Source of the DNA: JACVRW01 sp963812415 | GTDB lineage: Bacteria; Actinomycetota; Thermoleophilia; Solirubrobacterales; Thermoleophilaceae | DNA length: 64,000 bases | Assembly (NCBI GenBank): GCA_963812415.1 | Contig: CAWEVH010000043.1 | Span: 248,001 to 312,000, forward strand | Direction: 5' to 3' | In this document: piece after piece, positions 19,624 to 28,205 of the stretch | How positions within the stretch are numbered: the stretch's first letter is position 1 | Layout: each line of letters starts with the position of its first letter | The notes under the pieces: model-generated | Seen by the model: only the letters and a program-made list of their open reading frames with translations | Told to the model about the DNA's origin: nothing | The model's database searches: none | Position numbers and translations under genes: made by a program

Positions 19624-20527
19624 CGATCCGCAGTTCGCCGTTGCCGTCAGATCGCCCTGATCCCTCACCTGGAGCATGATCGTGTGCGCGACCCGCCGAG
19701 GGGGCGTTCCAGATCCCGACGACCCCGGTCATGTCCGGGCGTGCTCGGGCGGAGCGTTGCCGTCTGCGTACCACCGGAACTCCTTCAGGTTGAAGCCCTC
19801 GGGATCCGCGGACCCGGAGCCGTTCAGTGCCACCTGCCTGCCGTTGCCCGCGTAGGTCGCGGTGCACGACGCGACGGGCGCGCGATTCTGGTTGCGCAGG
19901 AAGACGCGCGAGCCGAGGTCCACCGCAGTCGGGCTCTGGCCCGGGTTCGTGTCGACCATCAGCTGGGCGCGGATCGCCGAGATGTCTTCGAGGGGAGCCG
20001 GGCCGGGCGTGTAGGTGAACGCCGGGAGCGGCGTCGACTGCGTGGTGTTCACGATGTCGCTCGCCACCACCGTGCTCGTCGGCCAGCTCGCAGTTCGGAC
20101 AGCCGCTGCTGGAGAACGTGGGCGGCGGATCGGTCACGACCCAGGTCTGCTGCTGGCGGATCAGGGGCGCCTTGCCGTTCACGACGCTCCCGATGCAGTA
20201 GCGCACGCGTTTGATGTTGCGGGCGTTCAGAGAGCCCACCGGCTTGACGGCGTCCACGGTGAGGAAGATGAGGTCGAAGGGCTCCGCCTTCTCCACCGCC
20301 TTGGGCACGCTGTCGGTCGGACTCGCGAGGTTGCGCAGCTGGCTCGACAGGCGCTCGACGGTGAGCCTCGCCTCGTCCTGGGACTCGTTCTGGAGGCGGT
20401 TCACGCGCTCGTTCTTGTGGAACGAGACGAACGCGGAGATGGTGGCCATGACCACGACGGTCACGATCGACATCGAGACGAGCAGCTCGATGAGCGTGAA
20501 TCCGGCCTGTCCGCGCCGGGCGGTCAT
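19620..20527 (-). CDS. PilW-like minor pilin with C-terminal PKD-like domain (frameshifted)
   Basis: A type IV prepilin-like protein of about 300 residues. It begins MTARRGQAGFTLIELLVSMS, with the Gly-Phe cleavage site recognised by PilD and Glu at mature position 5. A coiled region (NRLQNESQDEARLTVERL) and a pseudopilin domain follow. The C-terminal part reads NRAPVASCTATYAG, GSGSADPEGFNLKEFRWYAD and HTIMLQVRDQGDLTATA across frame changes, which fits a PKD/Ig-like fold. Frameshifts lie near 20090 and 19730. The ATG overlaps the upstream stop as ATGA (20524-20527). Confidence 0.7.
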
Positions 20528-21973
20528 GGGGCCACCGGGCCGAGGGGAGCGGACTCCGAGAAGTTCTCGTCCACCGCGGCGACGTAGTACTCGTGACCCC
20601 CGGAGGCCGCGTCGACGTCGCGGAACGAGGTCATCGAGTCCTGGCCGCTGCGGCCGATGCGCCTGCCGATGGCGGTGCCGTCGCGGTAGACCCGGTAGAA
20701 GATCACGTTCGAGCCGCTGTAGGCCGGGGCCGCCGGGACCGAAGCGGGCCAGCTCAGCACGACGTCGGCTCCGTCGACCGTGGCCGTGAGCGTCAGCGGC
20801 TGGTCCGGCTGGCGTGTTCGCGCGCACCGCGGTGATCGCCGAGGAGACCTGCCCCTCGCGAGGGCCGCCGCCGAACGGGTCCTCGTCGAGCGCGACGACG
20901 CGGTACTCGACGCTCGCGCCCGCCGGCGGGTTCAGGTCCCGGCACTCCGTGAAGTCCGTGTCGGTCGGCTGGTCGCAGCCCGGCACCAGCTCGGTGCCCG
21001 CGGCGCTGGTCCGGTAGACCCGGTAGCCGGTCACGTCGGGCTCGACGTTGCGCGCCCACTGGATCTCGACGATGTCGTTCACGTCGCTGAAGCCGATGCG
21101 CGGGTTCCAGCCTCCGAACACGCTTCCCGGCGCGAGCGGGCACGTCGCGGTTGAGGCGGATCGTGCGCGAGCGCGTCGGCCCCGGGCGTTCCCTCCACGT
21201 CGAAGGCGGTCACGCTGACCACGTAGGTGCCGTCCGGAACGTGGGTCGCTGCCGCTGTCGATGTCCAGGCGAAGGTGCGCGGACGTGCTCGAGTCGGTGT
21301 CGACAGGGCGCCGTCGACCGCGAACCTGATCGCGACGGCCGTGTCGGCGGCCTGGACGACGAACTTCACTGAGCCGACCGGCGTCGTGATCTCGTCCGTG
21401 TTCGGGTCCTGGCCCGTGAACTCGACGTCCGGTCCGGCGGAGCTGGCCTCGTTGTTCACGATCCCCGCCTGCCGGACGCTGCGCGTGGCGCCGCCGCGCT
21501 TCCAGGTCACGGTCACGGTCACGCGCTTGTAGTCGTCCGGGTTGCGGTCGTCGCCCGTGCCCGCGCTCGAGCAGAAGCTGCCGCCGCTCTTGTCGCCGAA
21601 GCCGTCCTGCCCGTCGTCGACCGAGCAGACGGACATCGCGACCGTGTAGGTCTGCTTGCGGCGGACGACCGTCCACGCGAGTGGTCGAAGGCGTGCTGTC
21701 GGCGAGCCCGGGGATCGCCTGCACCTCGCTGATCGCGGAGCCCGGGTTGAGATTCGTGTAGGGCACCGAGCGAGCCGCCTCGATCACCTCGCGGTTGAGG
21801 GCGTTCGCGGCCTCGCGCTCCTTGGTCATCAGGGTGCGCGCGTTGGCGCCGTCGATGAGCGCGATCGACCCGCTGATGCCGATCACCAGGATCAGCATCG
21901 TCACCATCACCTCGACGAGCGTGAAGCCGCGGTCGTCGCGTGCAAGCGGAAGGGCGCGCATCTCGTGCGTCAT
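20524..21973 (-). CDS. PilV-like minor pilin with fibronectin-type III-like repeats (frameshifted)
   Basis: An unusually long prepilin-like protein of about 480 residues. The leader and helix are classic: DRGFTLVEVMVTMLILVIG. It contains Ig-like segments (GTYVVSVTAFDVEGTP) and two FnIII-like modules, one with IQWARNVEPDVTGYRVYRT and YRVVALDEDPFG, the other with VIFYRVYRDGT and HEYYVAAVDENFSESAP. Frameshifts lie near 21670, 21240, 21140 and 20810. The surface-exposed repeats suggest an adhesive tip component (inference). Confidence 0.7.
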
Positions 21974-22032
21974 CGGATCCGGCCTGGCCTCGCTTGACCT
22001 GCGGGGGGCGATTCTGGCCGAACCTCGCCAAC

Positions 22033-22061
22033 AAAAAGAGGCGGGCCCGAAGGCCCGCCTC
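22033..22061 (-). terminator. Intrinsic terminator after pilA
   Basis: Stem GAGGCGGGCC (22038-22047), loop CGAA, and stem GGCCCGCCTC (22052-22061) form a perfect 10-bp hairpin. Read on the minus strand it is followed by TTTTT (22037-22033). It lies 26 bases after the pilA stop and separates the abundant pilin transcript from the minor-pilin operon. Confidence 0.93.
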
Positions 22062-22086
22062 TCGAGGTTCAGCGTGGTAGCCGCTG

Positions 22087-22530
22087 TTACCACCTACCGC
22101 CCGTACCGCAGCCGGCCTTGGCGCCGGTGTCGCAGGTGTAGGGCTTCACGAACTGACCCGTGGTCTTCGTGATGGTGAAGTGGTTACCCGACTTCGAGGT
22201 ACCCACGACCTGATACGAGTCGACCGCGCCCGAGGTCACGTTGACCTCGCCGCCGGCCGTCCCCAGCGGGATACCGCTGTCCTGCAGGTCCTGCGCCGAG
22301 TTGGTGCAGTTCCGGTAATCCTGCTCCTGCGTGTAGCAGGACTCGACATGCGAAACGATGTTTCGCGCGTTGGACTTGGCCTCGGAGTCCTGACCCTTCT
22401 GACGCTGACCCAGGAAAGCGGGCAGCGCGATGGCGGCCAGGATGCCGATGATGAGAATCACGACGAGGAGCTCGATGAGCGTGAAGCCCTTCTCCTCGTT
22501 GTGCATGCGCTCGCGGAGCATCCGCAGCAT
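22087..22530 (-). CDS. pilA: Major type IV pilin
   Basis: A 147-residue prepilin. The positively charged leader MLRMLRERMHNEEKG ends at the PilD cleavage site before FTLIELLVVILIIGILAAIA, with Glu5 in the mature protein. The globular part has two cysteine pairs (CYTQEQDYRNC and CDTGAKAGC), suitable for a D-region disulfide. A strong ribosome site (GGAGGAG, five bases before ATG) fits high expression. It has its own terminator, and its leader holds a c-di-GMP riboswitch, so pilus subunit supply is probably tied to c-di-GMP. Confidence 0.93.
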   Translation of the reverse strand: MLRMLRERMHNEEKGFTLIELLVVILIIGILAAIALPAFLGQRQKGQDSEAKSNARNIVSHVESCYTQEQDYRNCTNSAQDLQDSGIPLGTAGGEVNVTSGAVDSYQVVGTSKSGNHFTITKTTGQFVKPYTCDTGAKAGCGTGGRW

Positions 22531-22597
22531 TTGTCTCCTCCTTGAGGTGACTGTTATTTGGTCTGGCGCCAGTCGCCACGGCCTGCCCCCAAGACTT

Positions 22598-22688
22598 CGC
22601 TCGGTGGTAGCTCGGCCGGCTCCCGCTGGGAGCCCCGGAGCTTTGCGCCCCCGCCTCGCGACGGGTTTGCCTTTTTCACCGGGCTCTG
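22598..22688 (-). ncRNA. Cyclic di-GMP-I (GEMM) riboswitch in the pilA leader
   Basis: On the minus strand the leader contains GGCAAACC (22671-22664). The stem CCCGUC/GGCGGG follows, closed by a GCGA (GNRA) tetraloop, then GGCGCAAAGC (conserved CGCAAAGC at 22647-22640). A second hairpin, GGCUCCC-AGC-GGGAGCC (22634-22618), comes next, then GCCGGCCGAGCUACC. The order and the two invariant blocks match class I c-di-GMP aptamers. The 3' closing segment is less canonical. It ends about 70 bases before pilA ATG. I see no clear terminator in the expression platform, so control could be at translation or RNA stability. Confidence 0.75.
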
Positions 22689-22710
22689 GCTTCTTGCCCG
22701 CAAAGATCGA

Positions 22711-22745
22711 CTCGGCGAAGCGCTCCCTTTAATCGAAGCGCCGAG
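22711..22745. repeat. Imperfect 35-bp palindrome upstream of the riboswitch
   Basis: CTCGGCG (22711-22717) and CGCCGAG (22739-22745) flank a 21-base centre that also contains partly matching CGAAGCG-type segments. It lies upstream of the riboswitch, in the probable pilA promoter region. It could be a regulator site or a weak terminator for the upstream gene, which ends at 22751. Confidence 0.35.
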
Positions 22746-22750
22746 CTGGC

Positions 22751-24466
22751 CTAGACCAAACGTCCAGGTCGAGCCTCGGACTCCGCTGTGCGAGCGGCCG
22801 CGGAGTACGCGGAGAAGCTCGCCGCCAGGAAGAGCGGGGCGATCCAGACGAGGTAGAAGTAGAACCAGTTCGGCGCCGGCAGCTGCACCGCGACGATCAC
22901 CGCCGCCGCGAGCGCCACGACCTGGCGCGGCTCGCGCCGGCGCGGCACGAACGCAACCGCGACGGCCAGCGCGGCGGCGCCCGCCTTGAGCAGCGGCTGG
23001 AGCCAGTCGAGCGACGGGTGGAGCGCCCAGAGGCTGAACGGGGAGCCGCGCCCGAGCTGGAAGCCGATCGTCGTGTCGTACAGCTCGCGCAGGCCGCCGT
23101 CGGGCACGAAGGGGAGCACGGCGACGACAGCGACGGCGCAGAACGCGAGCGTGAAGGCGAGCCACGACCGGGAGCGCCGCTCGCCCGTCCCCGAGGCCAG
23201 CAGCGGGGCGAGCGCCAGCGGCACGAACTTCGCCGCCGCGGCGAGCGCCAGCAGCGCGCCGCGTCCCGGCGGCGAGCGCAGCGCCACCAGCGCGAACACG
23301 AGCAGGGCGGCGACCAGGCCGTCGTTGGTGTTCTCCTGGAGCACGAGCAGCGAGAACGGGTAGGCCGCCCAGGCGAAGGCGAGCGCGAGGCCGAGCCGCC
23401 TGCCGGCCGCTCCCGCCTGGAGGGTCGAGCCGAGCAGCATCAGGCCGATGATCGTGAGCAGGTCGAACGCGACCGCCGCGGCGTGCGCGGCCGGCACGGC
23501 GCCCCAGCTTCCGTCCCAGGGCAGCAGCGCCTCAAACGGCAGGTAGGCGAGATACGCGACCGGCCCGTAGGTGTCGCCGTGCACCTCGTTCTGCACGTAG
23601 AGCTCCTCGCCGTGCGCGATTCGGTCGGCGCCGACCGTACTCGCGTAGCCCACGTCGATCACGGTCGAGTCCTGCACGTTGAGCCCGACCCGGAAGGCCA
23701 CGAGCAGCACGAGGCCGACCGCCAGCCAGCGCATCGGCAGCCAGGGCACGAGCGCCTCCCGCAACCGGGGCCGCGGCCTGAACCCGGCCAGCAGCGCGCG
23801 CACAAGCAGGTAGGCGAGCAGCGGGTACACGAGCGGCACCGAGACCTCGATGCGGCCCTGGTTGAAGTAGAGCTGGGAGAGGCCGAATGCGAGCAGCACC
23901 AGCAGGTCGAGGTGGACCAGCCGCAGCGGCCGGCGCGGGTCGACGAAGGGCAGCAGGAAGAGCGCCGCCAGCGGCAGCCAGACCCATGGCTTGTTGAGGG
24001 AGCGGCCCAGCGAGGGCTCGCCGCCGCGGGCCAGCGGGGTGGCGGCCTGCGGGCCGGTCCAGACCTCGAGCACCTCGCCGCTCACACCGCTCACGACCAC
24101 CTCGACGCGGATGTCGCTGCCGTACTGCGAGCGCTCGAGGGGCGTGAAGTAGCCGACCAGGTAGGTGGGCGCATCGCCGCCGGCGGTGGGCACGGCGACG
24201 GTCGCGCGCAGGCCGGGGTGCTCGCGGCGTGCCGCTTGCACGGCCTCCGCGCCCTCCGCCGCCGCACGCGCCTCGTTCGGGGCCACGGCGAACCCGGGCG
24301 GTGGCTCGGTGGGCGAGGGCGGCACGACCGACTGCGGCACGAGCGCGTCCTGCTGCGCACGCGCCGGCGCCGCCGGCAGCATCAGGACGAGGAGCGCGGT
24401 CAGAACGGCCGCAAGGGCGGGCAGCAGCGGGCGGGCCCGCGATATGGCGGGAGGGGACATCTGCAC
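22751..24466 (-). CDS. GT87-like polytopic membrane glycosyltransferase
   Basis: A 571-residue protein. A signal-type helix is followed by a soluble domain (residues about 40-150, including YLVGYFTPLERSQYGSDIRV) and about ten membrane helices. The NVQDSTVIDVGYASTVGADR loop followed by HGDTYGPVAYLAYLPFEALL resembles the first-loop acidic region of GT-C enzymes such as GT87/DUF2029, which use polyprenyl-phosphate sugars. The donor and acceptor are unknown. The start is GTG 24466 or ATG 24460. It is divergent from the small protein at 24533. Confidence 0.6.
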   Translation of the reverse strand: MQMSPPAISRARPLLPALAAVLTALLVLMLPAAPARAQQDALVPQSVVPPSPTEPPPGFAVAPNEARAAAEGAEAVQAARREHPGLRATVAVPTAGGDAPTYLVGYFTPLERSQYGSDIRVEVVVSGVSGEVLEVWTGPQAATPLARGGEPSLGRSLNKPWVWLPLAALFLLPFVDPRRPLRLVHLDLLVLLAFGLSQLYFNQGRIEVSVPLVYPLLAYLLVRALLAGFRPRPRLREALVPWLPMRWLAVGLVLLVAFRVGLNVQDSTVIDVGYASTVGADRIAHGEELYVQNEVHGDTYGPVAYLAYLPFEALLPWDGSWGAVPAAHAAAVAFDLLTIIGLMLLGSTLQAGAAGRRLGLALAFAWAAYPFSLLVLQENTNDGLVAALLVFALVALRSPPGRGALLALAAAAKFVPLALAPLLASGTGERRSRSWLAFTLAFCAVAVVAVLPFVPDGGLRELYDTTIGFQLGRGSPFSLWALHPSLDWLQPLLKAGAAALAVAVAFVPRRREPRQVVALAAAVIVAVQLPAPNWFYFYLVWIAPLFLAASFSAYSAAARTAESEARPGRLV

Positions 24467-24532
24467 TCGCTATCGGACAGAGGCCGAGCGAGCTTGATAG
24501 CCGGGCCGCGGCGCTCCCCTATCGTCGGGAGC

Positions 24533-24964
24533 GTGCACGTCCGCCGCGCCCTGCTCCTGTTCGCGATCGTGCTGGGCCTCGCGGCGCTCACGGCGTCGCT
24601 CTCGCGCCCGCGCGAGGAGGACCCGCCGAAGCCCCAGACGGCGCCCAGCAGCGAGCCGACCACGCCTCGCGCGTCGCCGGGTCCTGCCCCCTCGCCGCCG
24701 GAGGAGCTTGCCTTCGACGCGGCCGAGGACGACGTGCTGGAGCTCGACGAGGGGCGCCCAGCGACCCTCGAGGTGAGCGTCGACGAGGCCGGCCAGGTCG
24801 AGATCCCGCTGCTCGGCCTGAGCGCCTCCGCCGAGCCGCTCACGCCCGCGCGCTTCGACGTGCTGCCCTCCGAGTCGGGCCGCTACGAGCTCACGTTCAC
24901 ACCCGCCGCCGGCGACGAGTCGCGGCCGGCCGGGACGCTCGACGTGGTCCCGCGCGACGAGTGA
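24533..24964 (+). CDS. Membrane-anchored hypothetical protein with Pro-rich stalk
   Basis: A 143-residue protein. One N-terminal membrane helix (ALLLFAIVLGLAALTASL) is followed by a Pro/Ser/Thr-rich stalk and a small beta domain that contains TLEVSVDEAGQVEIPLLGL and RFDVLPSESGRYELTFTPA. The domain looks like a cupredoxin- or Ig-like fold, but no metal ligands are seen. The stop overlaps the next gene's GTG (GTGA). Not recognised. Confidence 0.6.
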   Translation: MHVRRALLLFAIVLGLAALTASLSRPREEDPPKPQTAPSSEPTTPRASPGPAPSPPEELAFDAAEDDVLELDEGRPATLEVSVDEAGQVEIPLLGLSASAEPLTPARFDVLPSESGRYELTFTPAAGDESRPAGTLDVVPRDE

Positions 24965-25395
24965 GGCGGCTGGGCGCGGCCGCCCTCGTCGCGGCCGGGC
25001 TACTGGCCGCGGGCTGCGCGGACGACGAGGCCGCTCCCGCGGTCGAGCGCACCGCCCCGCCCGAGCCGCGCACGACGCGGGCGGAGCGGCCGAGCCCGAG
25101 GCTGCGGGAGGTGCGCTGCCGCGCCTCGGAGAGCGGCTGCCGCAGCGCCAGCGGTCGCATCATCTACGTGGAGCGGGTGGACCCCGACGGCGACGGCGAC
25201 GCTCACTTCGTGCTCGCCTCGAAGGACTCGATCACGGCGCCCGGCATCTCCGTGATCGACGTGCGCAAGGGGCTGCGGCCCTCGCCGCTTCCCGGTCCGG
25301 GCGACCTGCTGAGCGCCGCCGGCCCGGTCTTCGAGGGCTCCTACGGCCAGCGCCAGATCCAGGCCGTCAGGCTCAGCGTGGCCGTCCGCGACTGA
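24961..25395 (+). CDS. Lipoprotein, hypothetical
   Basis: A 144-residue protein with a short signal peptide and lipobox LLAAGC (Cys near residue 19). A disordered Pro/Arg stretch follows, then a small domain with VRCRASESGCRSASGRIIYV and HFVLASKDSITAPGISVIDV, which resembles an OB-like beta barrel. Its GTG overlaps the stop of the preceding membrane protein, so the two are probably translated together. The 3' end overlaps the HIRAN gene on the opposite strand by 23 bases. Confidence 0.65.
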   Translation: MRRLGAAALVAAGLLAAGCADDEAAPAVERTAPPEPRTTRAERPSPRLREVRCRASESGCRSASGRIIYVERVDPDGDGDAHFVLASKDSITAPGISVIDVRKGLRPSPLPGPGDLLSAAGPVFEGSYGQRQIQAVRLSVAVRD

Positions 25396-25882
25396 CCTTG
25401 CGCAGCTCGATCGCCTCGGCTCGTCCGAGCAGCATCGTGAGCCCGGTGCGGGGCTCCCTCGGGGAGCGCCGCTGCTCGCGCAGGCAGAGCGCCGACCACG
25501 CCGTGCCCTCGTCGAGCTCGGGCGCGAGCTCGGCGGCCAGCTCGCGCGGCACGAAGCCGACCTGCTCGCCGCCGCCGGCGACGTTCACCGCCACCGCGTT
25601 CGGGTCGTACGGGTTGTCCGCTTCGCGCCGCAGCTCGAGCGGCCGGCCGGGGGCGGCCTCCTCGGAGGCGAGCGCCTCCGGGTGGAAGCGGGCGGCGCCC
25701 GCGACGGCGGCCACGCGGAGGCCCCGTCCGGCGAGCTCCGGGTCGTCGCGGGAGAGGTAGCGCCCGTCGGCGGGGTCGACCGGGTGGTATCCGGCAAGCC
25801 ACACGGCCCCGCCCTCGTCCGGATACCAGTAGCGCTCCTCGAAGGTCACGTCGACCACGAGCGGACGTGTGGCCGGCGACAT
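25373..25882 (-). CDS. HIRAN-domain protein
   Basis: A protein of about 169 residues if started at ATG 25882 (MSPATRPLVVDVTF). The C-terminal half is a HIRAN domain: FHPEALASEE, then LELRREADNPYDPNAVAVNV and EQVGFVPRELAAELAPELDE. HIRAN domains bind 3' DNA ends at stalled forks, for example in the eukaryotic SWI2/SNF2 protein HLTF. The N-terminal part (EERYWYPDEGGAVWLAGYHP) is not recognised. It starts one base after the helicase gene, so the two probably work together. Confidence 0.75.
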   Translation of the reverse strand: MSPATRPLVVDVTFEERYWYPDEGGAVWLAGYHPVDPADGRYLSRDDPELAGRGLRVAAVAGAARFHPEALASEEAAPGRPLELRREADNPYDPNAVAVNVAGGGEQVGFVPRELAAELAPELDEGTAWSALCLREQRRSPREPRTGLTMLLGRAEAIELRKVSRGRPR

Positions 25883-25883
25883 C

Positions 25884-28115
25884 TCAGGCGACGACGCGCA
25901 GGTGCCGGTAGGGCCGGCCGCGCAGCTGGCGCACCACCGTGTCGACAACGCGCTCCTCGTCGTGCACCTGACCGTCGGTGATCGCGTTGATCAGGTTGCG
26001 CTTGCGCGCGAGCACCTCCGCCATCATCTCGTCGATCGTGTCGGGGGCGAGCAGGTACCACGCGGTCACGGCGTTCTCCTGCCCGATGCGGTGCAGGCGG
26101 TCCTCGGCCTGGTCGTGACGCGCCGGCGTCCAGTCGAGCTCGAGGAAGGCGACGTTGGACGCGCGCGTGAGCGTGATCCCCTGGGAGGCCGCCTTGAGCG
26201 AGCACACGATCAGCTGCGGGCCGTCGTCTCGCTGGAACGCGTCCACGGCGCGCTGGCGATTCGCGGTCGTGTCCGAGCCGAGGATGTGCGCGGCGCCCGG
26301 GAAGCGGTCGATCACCGAGCGCTGCATGGCGATGTGCTCGGCGAAGACGACGAGCGGCTCGCCGGATGCCATGAAGTCGTCGATCCAGGCAAGCGCGGTG
26401 GGCAGCTTGCCCCTCGCGGCCAGCTGCCGCAGGTTGTTGAGCCGCACGAGCTGCTCCGAGCGCAGCGCGGCCGCGACCTTGGCGTCGATCGTGCCCAGGT
26501 CGAGCGGCAAGCTCTGGAGCCAGGCGATCACGTCCTGCTCGGCCAGCCGGTACTCGTGCTCGTTCGAGAGCAGCACCGGCACGGTGTCGTGGCGCTTGGA
26601 GGGCAGCTGGGGCAGCACCTGCTTCTTCGTCCGCCGCACGTAGCAGCTGGCGCGCAGGTTCCAGTGCAGGCGGTCGTCGCTGCCCGCGCCGCGGAAGCGG
26701 CGCGTCAGGCGGGCGCCGCTGCCGAACTCGCCCAGGCGCCCCAGCACGCGCAGCTGGCTGATCAGCTCGTCCGCCCGATTCAGCACCGGCGTACCGGTGA
26801 GGGCGAGCCGCAGGGCCTCGTCGGGCAGCGCCTCCACGAGCTCGAGCGCGGCCTTCGTGCGCTGGGCGCGCGGGTTCTTGACGTAGTGCGACTCGTCGAG
26901 CACGAGCGCGCGCAGGCCGCGCCCGGCCAACCGCTCGAGATGCGCGTCGAGGATGTCGTAGTTGAGCACCACCAGCTCGGCCTGCTCGGCCTCCTCGCTC
27001 CAGGTCGCGTCGATGCGCCCGTCGAGCACCGCCACGCTGCGGTCCGGAAGCCAGTGGCGGGTCTCGCGCTGCCAGACGAGCTTCATGCTCGCGGGGCAGA
27101 CCACGGCCGCGGGGAACGCGTCGTCCACCTCCAGCGTGGCCAGGGCCTGCACGGTCTTCCCGAGCCCCTGCTCGTCGGCGATGAAGGTCCGCCGCCGCTC
27201 GAGCGCGTAGCGCACGCCGGCGCGCTGGAAGGGATGCAGCTCGCCGCCGAGCACGAGCCCGTCGAGCTGGGCGTCCTCGGCGTAGGAGAGCGCGACCGTT
27301 CCGGAGGCGCGCTCGTGCTCTGCCACGAGCTCGCCGAGCAGCTCGGCCGCCGGCTCTTCCACCAGGACGCGCGGGTGCGAGCGCACGAAAGCGTCGAGGT
27401 CCAGGGCGAGCGCGGGATCGCCCGGCACGGCCACGCCCCAGGACGCGTCGCGCGTGAAGAAGCGCCCCGCCCGCCCGATCGGATGCGCCTCCGGGAGCCG
27501 CTTGAAGTCGCGCACGCAGCCCGGGTCCCAGATCGTGAAGAGCGCGACCTCGGGCTCCCCCTCGTCGGAGATCTCGAGCGTCAGCTCCGCCCCCGCCGGC
27601 TCGCGGCCGGCGCGGAGCTCCCGGGCGCAGAGGCGGGCGAGGTCGTCGAGCTGGGCGCCCTCGAGCCGCGACAGCTCGGTGGCCGCCTCGGCGCTGAACG
27701 CGAACACGTGCCTGCCCTCCGCCACCTCGGTCCCGCCGGGAAGGTCCTCGGGTGGCTCGCCCGCCAGGGTGCGCATCACGAACACGCCCTCGCCCTCGCG
27801 GGCGAGCACGGACACGAGTGCGCGAAAGCGGTCGGAGTCGGTCAGCCAGTCGAGCACCGCCGGGTCGGCCTCGAGGTGGCTGAAGCGCGCCAGCAGGACC
27901 TCGACCGACTTGGCGATCCGCGCGTCGGCGGGCACGCGCCAGTGCTTGCGTCGCCAGTCGAACCAGCGTCCCGGGAGGCGCTTCACCGCCTCGTTCAGAT
28001 CCTCGTCGAACGGATAGTCGAAGACGAGCTCCGGCTCGCGCGGGTTGTCGGCGAGCAGGGTGACTCGGCCCCCCTGAGGAGCCGAGCCGGCCGTCTGGGT
28101 CGGATCGGACGCCAA
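25884..28115 (-). CDS. SNF2-family (SMARCAL1-like) helicase
   Basis: A 743-residue DNA-dependent ATPase. The N-terminal segment FDWRRKHWRVPADARI resembles the HARP motif of SMARCAL1-type annealing helicases. The motor shows motif I DEQGLGKTVQA, motif II LVLDESHYVKN, motif III LALTGTPVLN, motif V-type SQGITLTRAS and motif VI DRLHRIGQ. The start is TTG 28115. It pairs with the HIRAN protein directly downstream. A role in replication-fork repair or annealing is inferred. Confidence 0.85.
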   Translation of the reverse strand: MASDPTQTAGSAPQGGRVTLLADNPREPELVFDYPFDEDLNEAVKRLPGRWFDWRRKHWRVPADARIAKSVEVLLARFSHLEADPAVLDWLTDSDRFRALVSVLAREGEGVFVMRTLAGEPPEDLPGGTEVAEGRHVFAFSAEAATELSRLEGAQLDDLARLCARELRAGREPAGAELTLEISDEGEPEVALFTIWDPGCVRDFKRLPEAHPIGRAGRFFTRDASWGVAVPGDPALALDLDAFVRSHPRVLVEEPAAELLGELVAEHERASGTVALSYAEDAQLDGLVLGGELHPFQRAGVRYALERRRTFIADEQGLGKTVQALATLEVDDAFPAAVVCPASMKLVWQRETRHWLPDRSVAVLDGRIDATWSEEAEQAELVVLNYDILDAHLERLAGRGLRALVLDESHYVKNPRAQRTKAALELVEALPDEALRLALTGTPVLNRADELISQLRVLGRLGEFGSGARLTRRFRGAGSDDRLHWNLRASCYVRRTKKQVLPQLPSKRHDTVPVLLSNEHEYRLAEQDVIAWLQSLPLDLGTIDAKVAAALRSEQLVRLNNLRQLAARGKLPTALAWIDDFMASGEPLVVFAEHIAMQRSVIDRFPGAAHILGSDTTANRQRAVDAFQRDDGPQLIVCSLKAASQGITLTRASNVAFLELDWTPARHDQAEDRLHRIGQENAVTAWYLLAPDTIDEMMAEVLARKRNLINAITDGQVHDEERVVDTVVRQLRGRPYRHLRVVA

Positions 28116-28205
28116 ACGAGTGAGACTACCCGCCCGCGCGTCGGACGGCTACACCAAAGCCGCCTGCGCCGGGTCTCCTCGGCGCGTACGCTTGGCGGCC
28201 TCGCG

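Noticed and set aside
14000..21700. Programmed frameshifting in the pilus genes
   Set aside because: Shifts are at unrelated sequences, also occur in enzymes such as zwf and galM, and are mostly repaired by removing one G or C. Assembly error is simpler.
22561..22600. Terminator as expression platform between the riboswitch and pilA
   Set aside because: The segment contains short GC stems but no clear stem followed by T-tract, so I did not annotate an attenuator.
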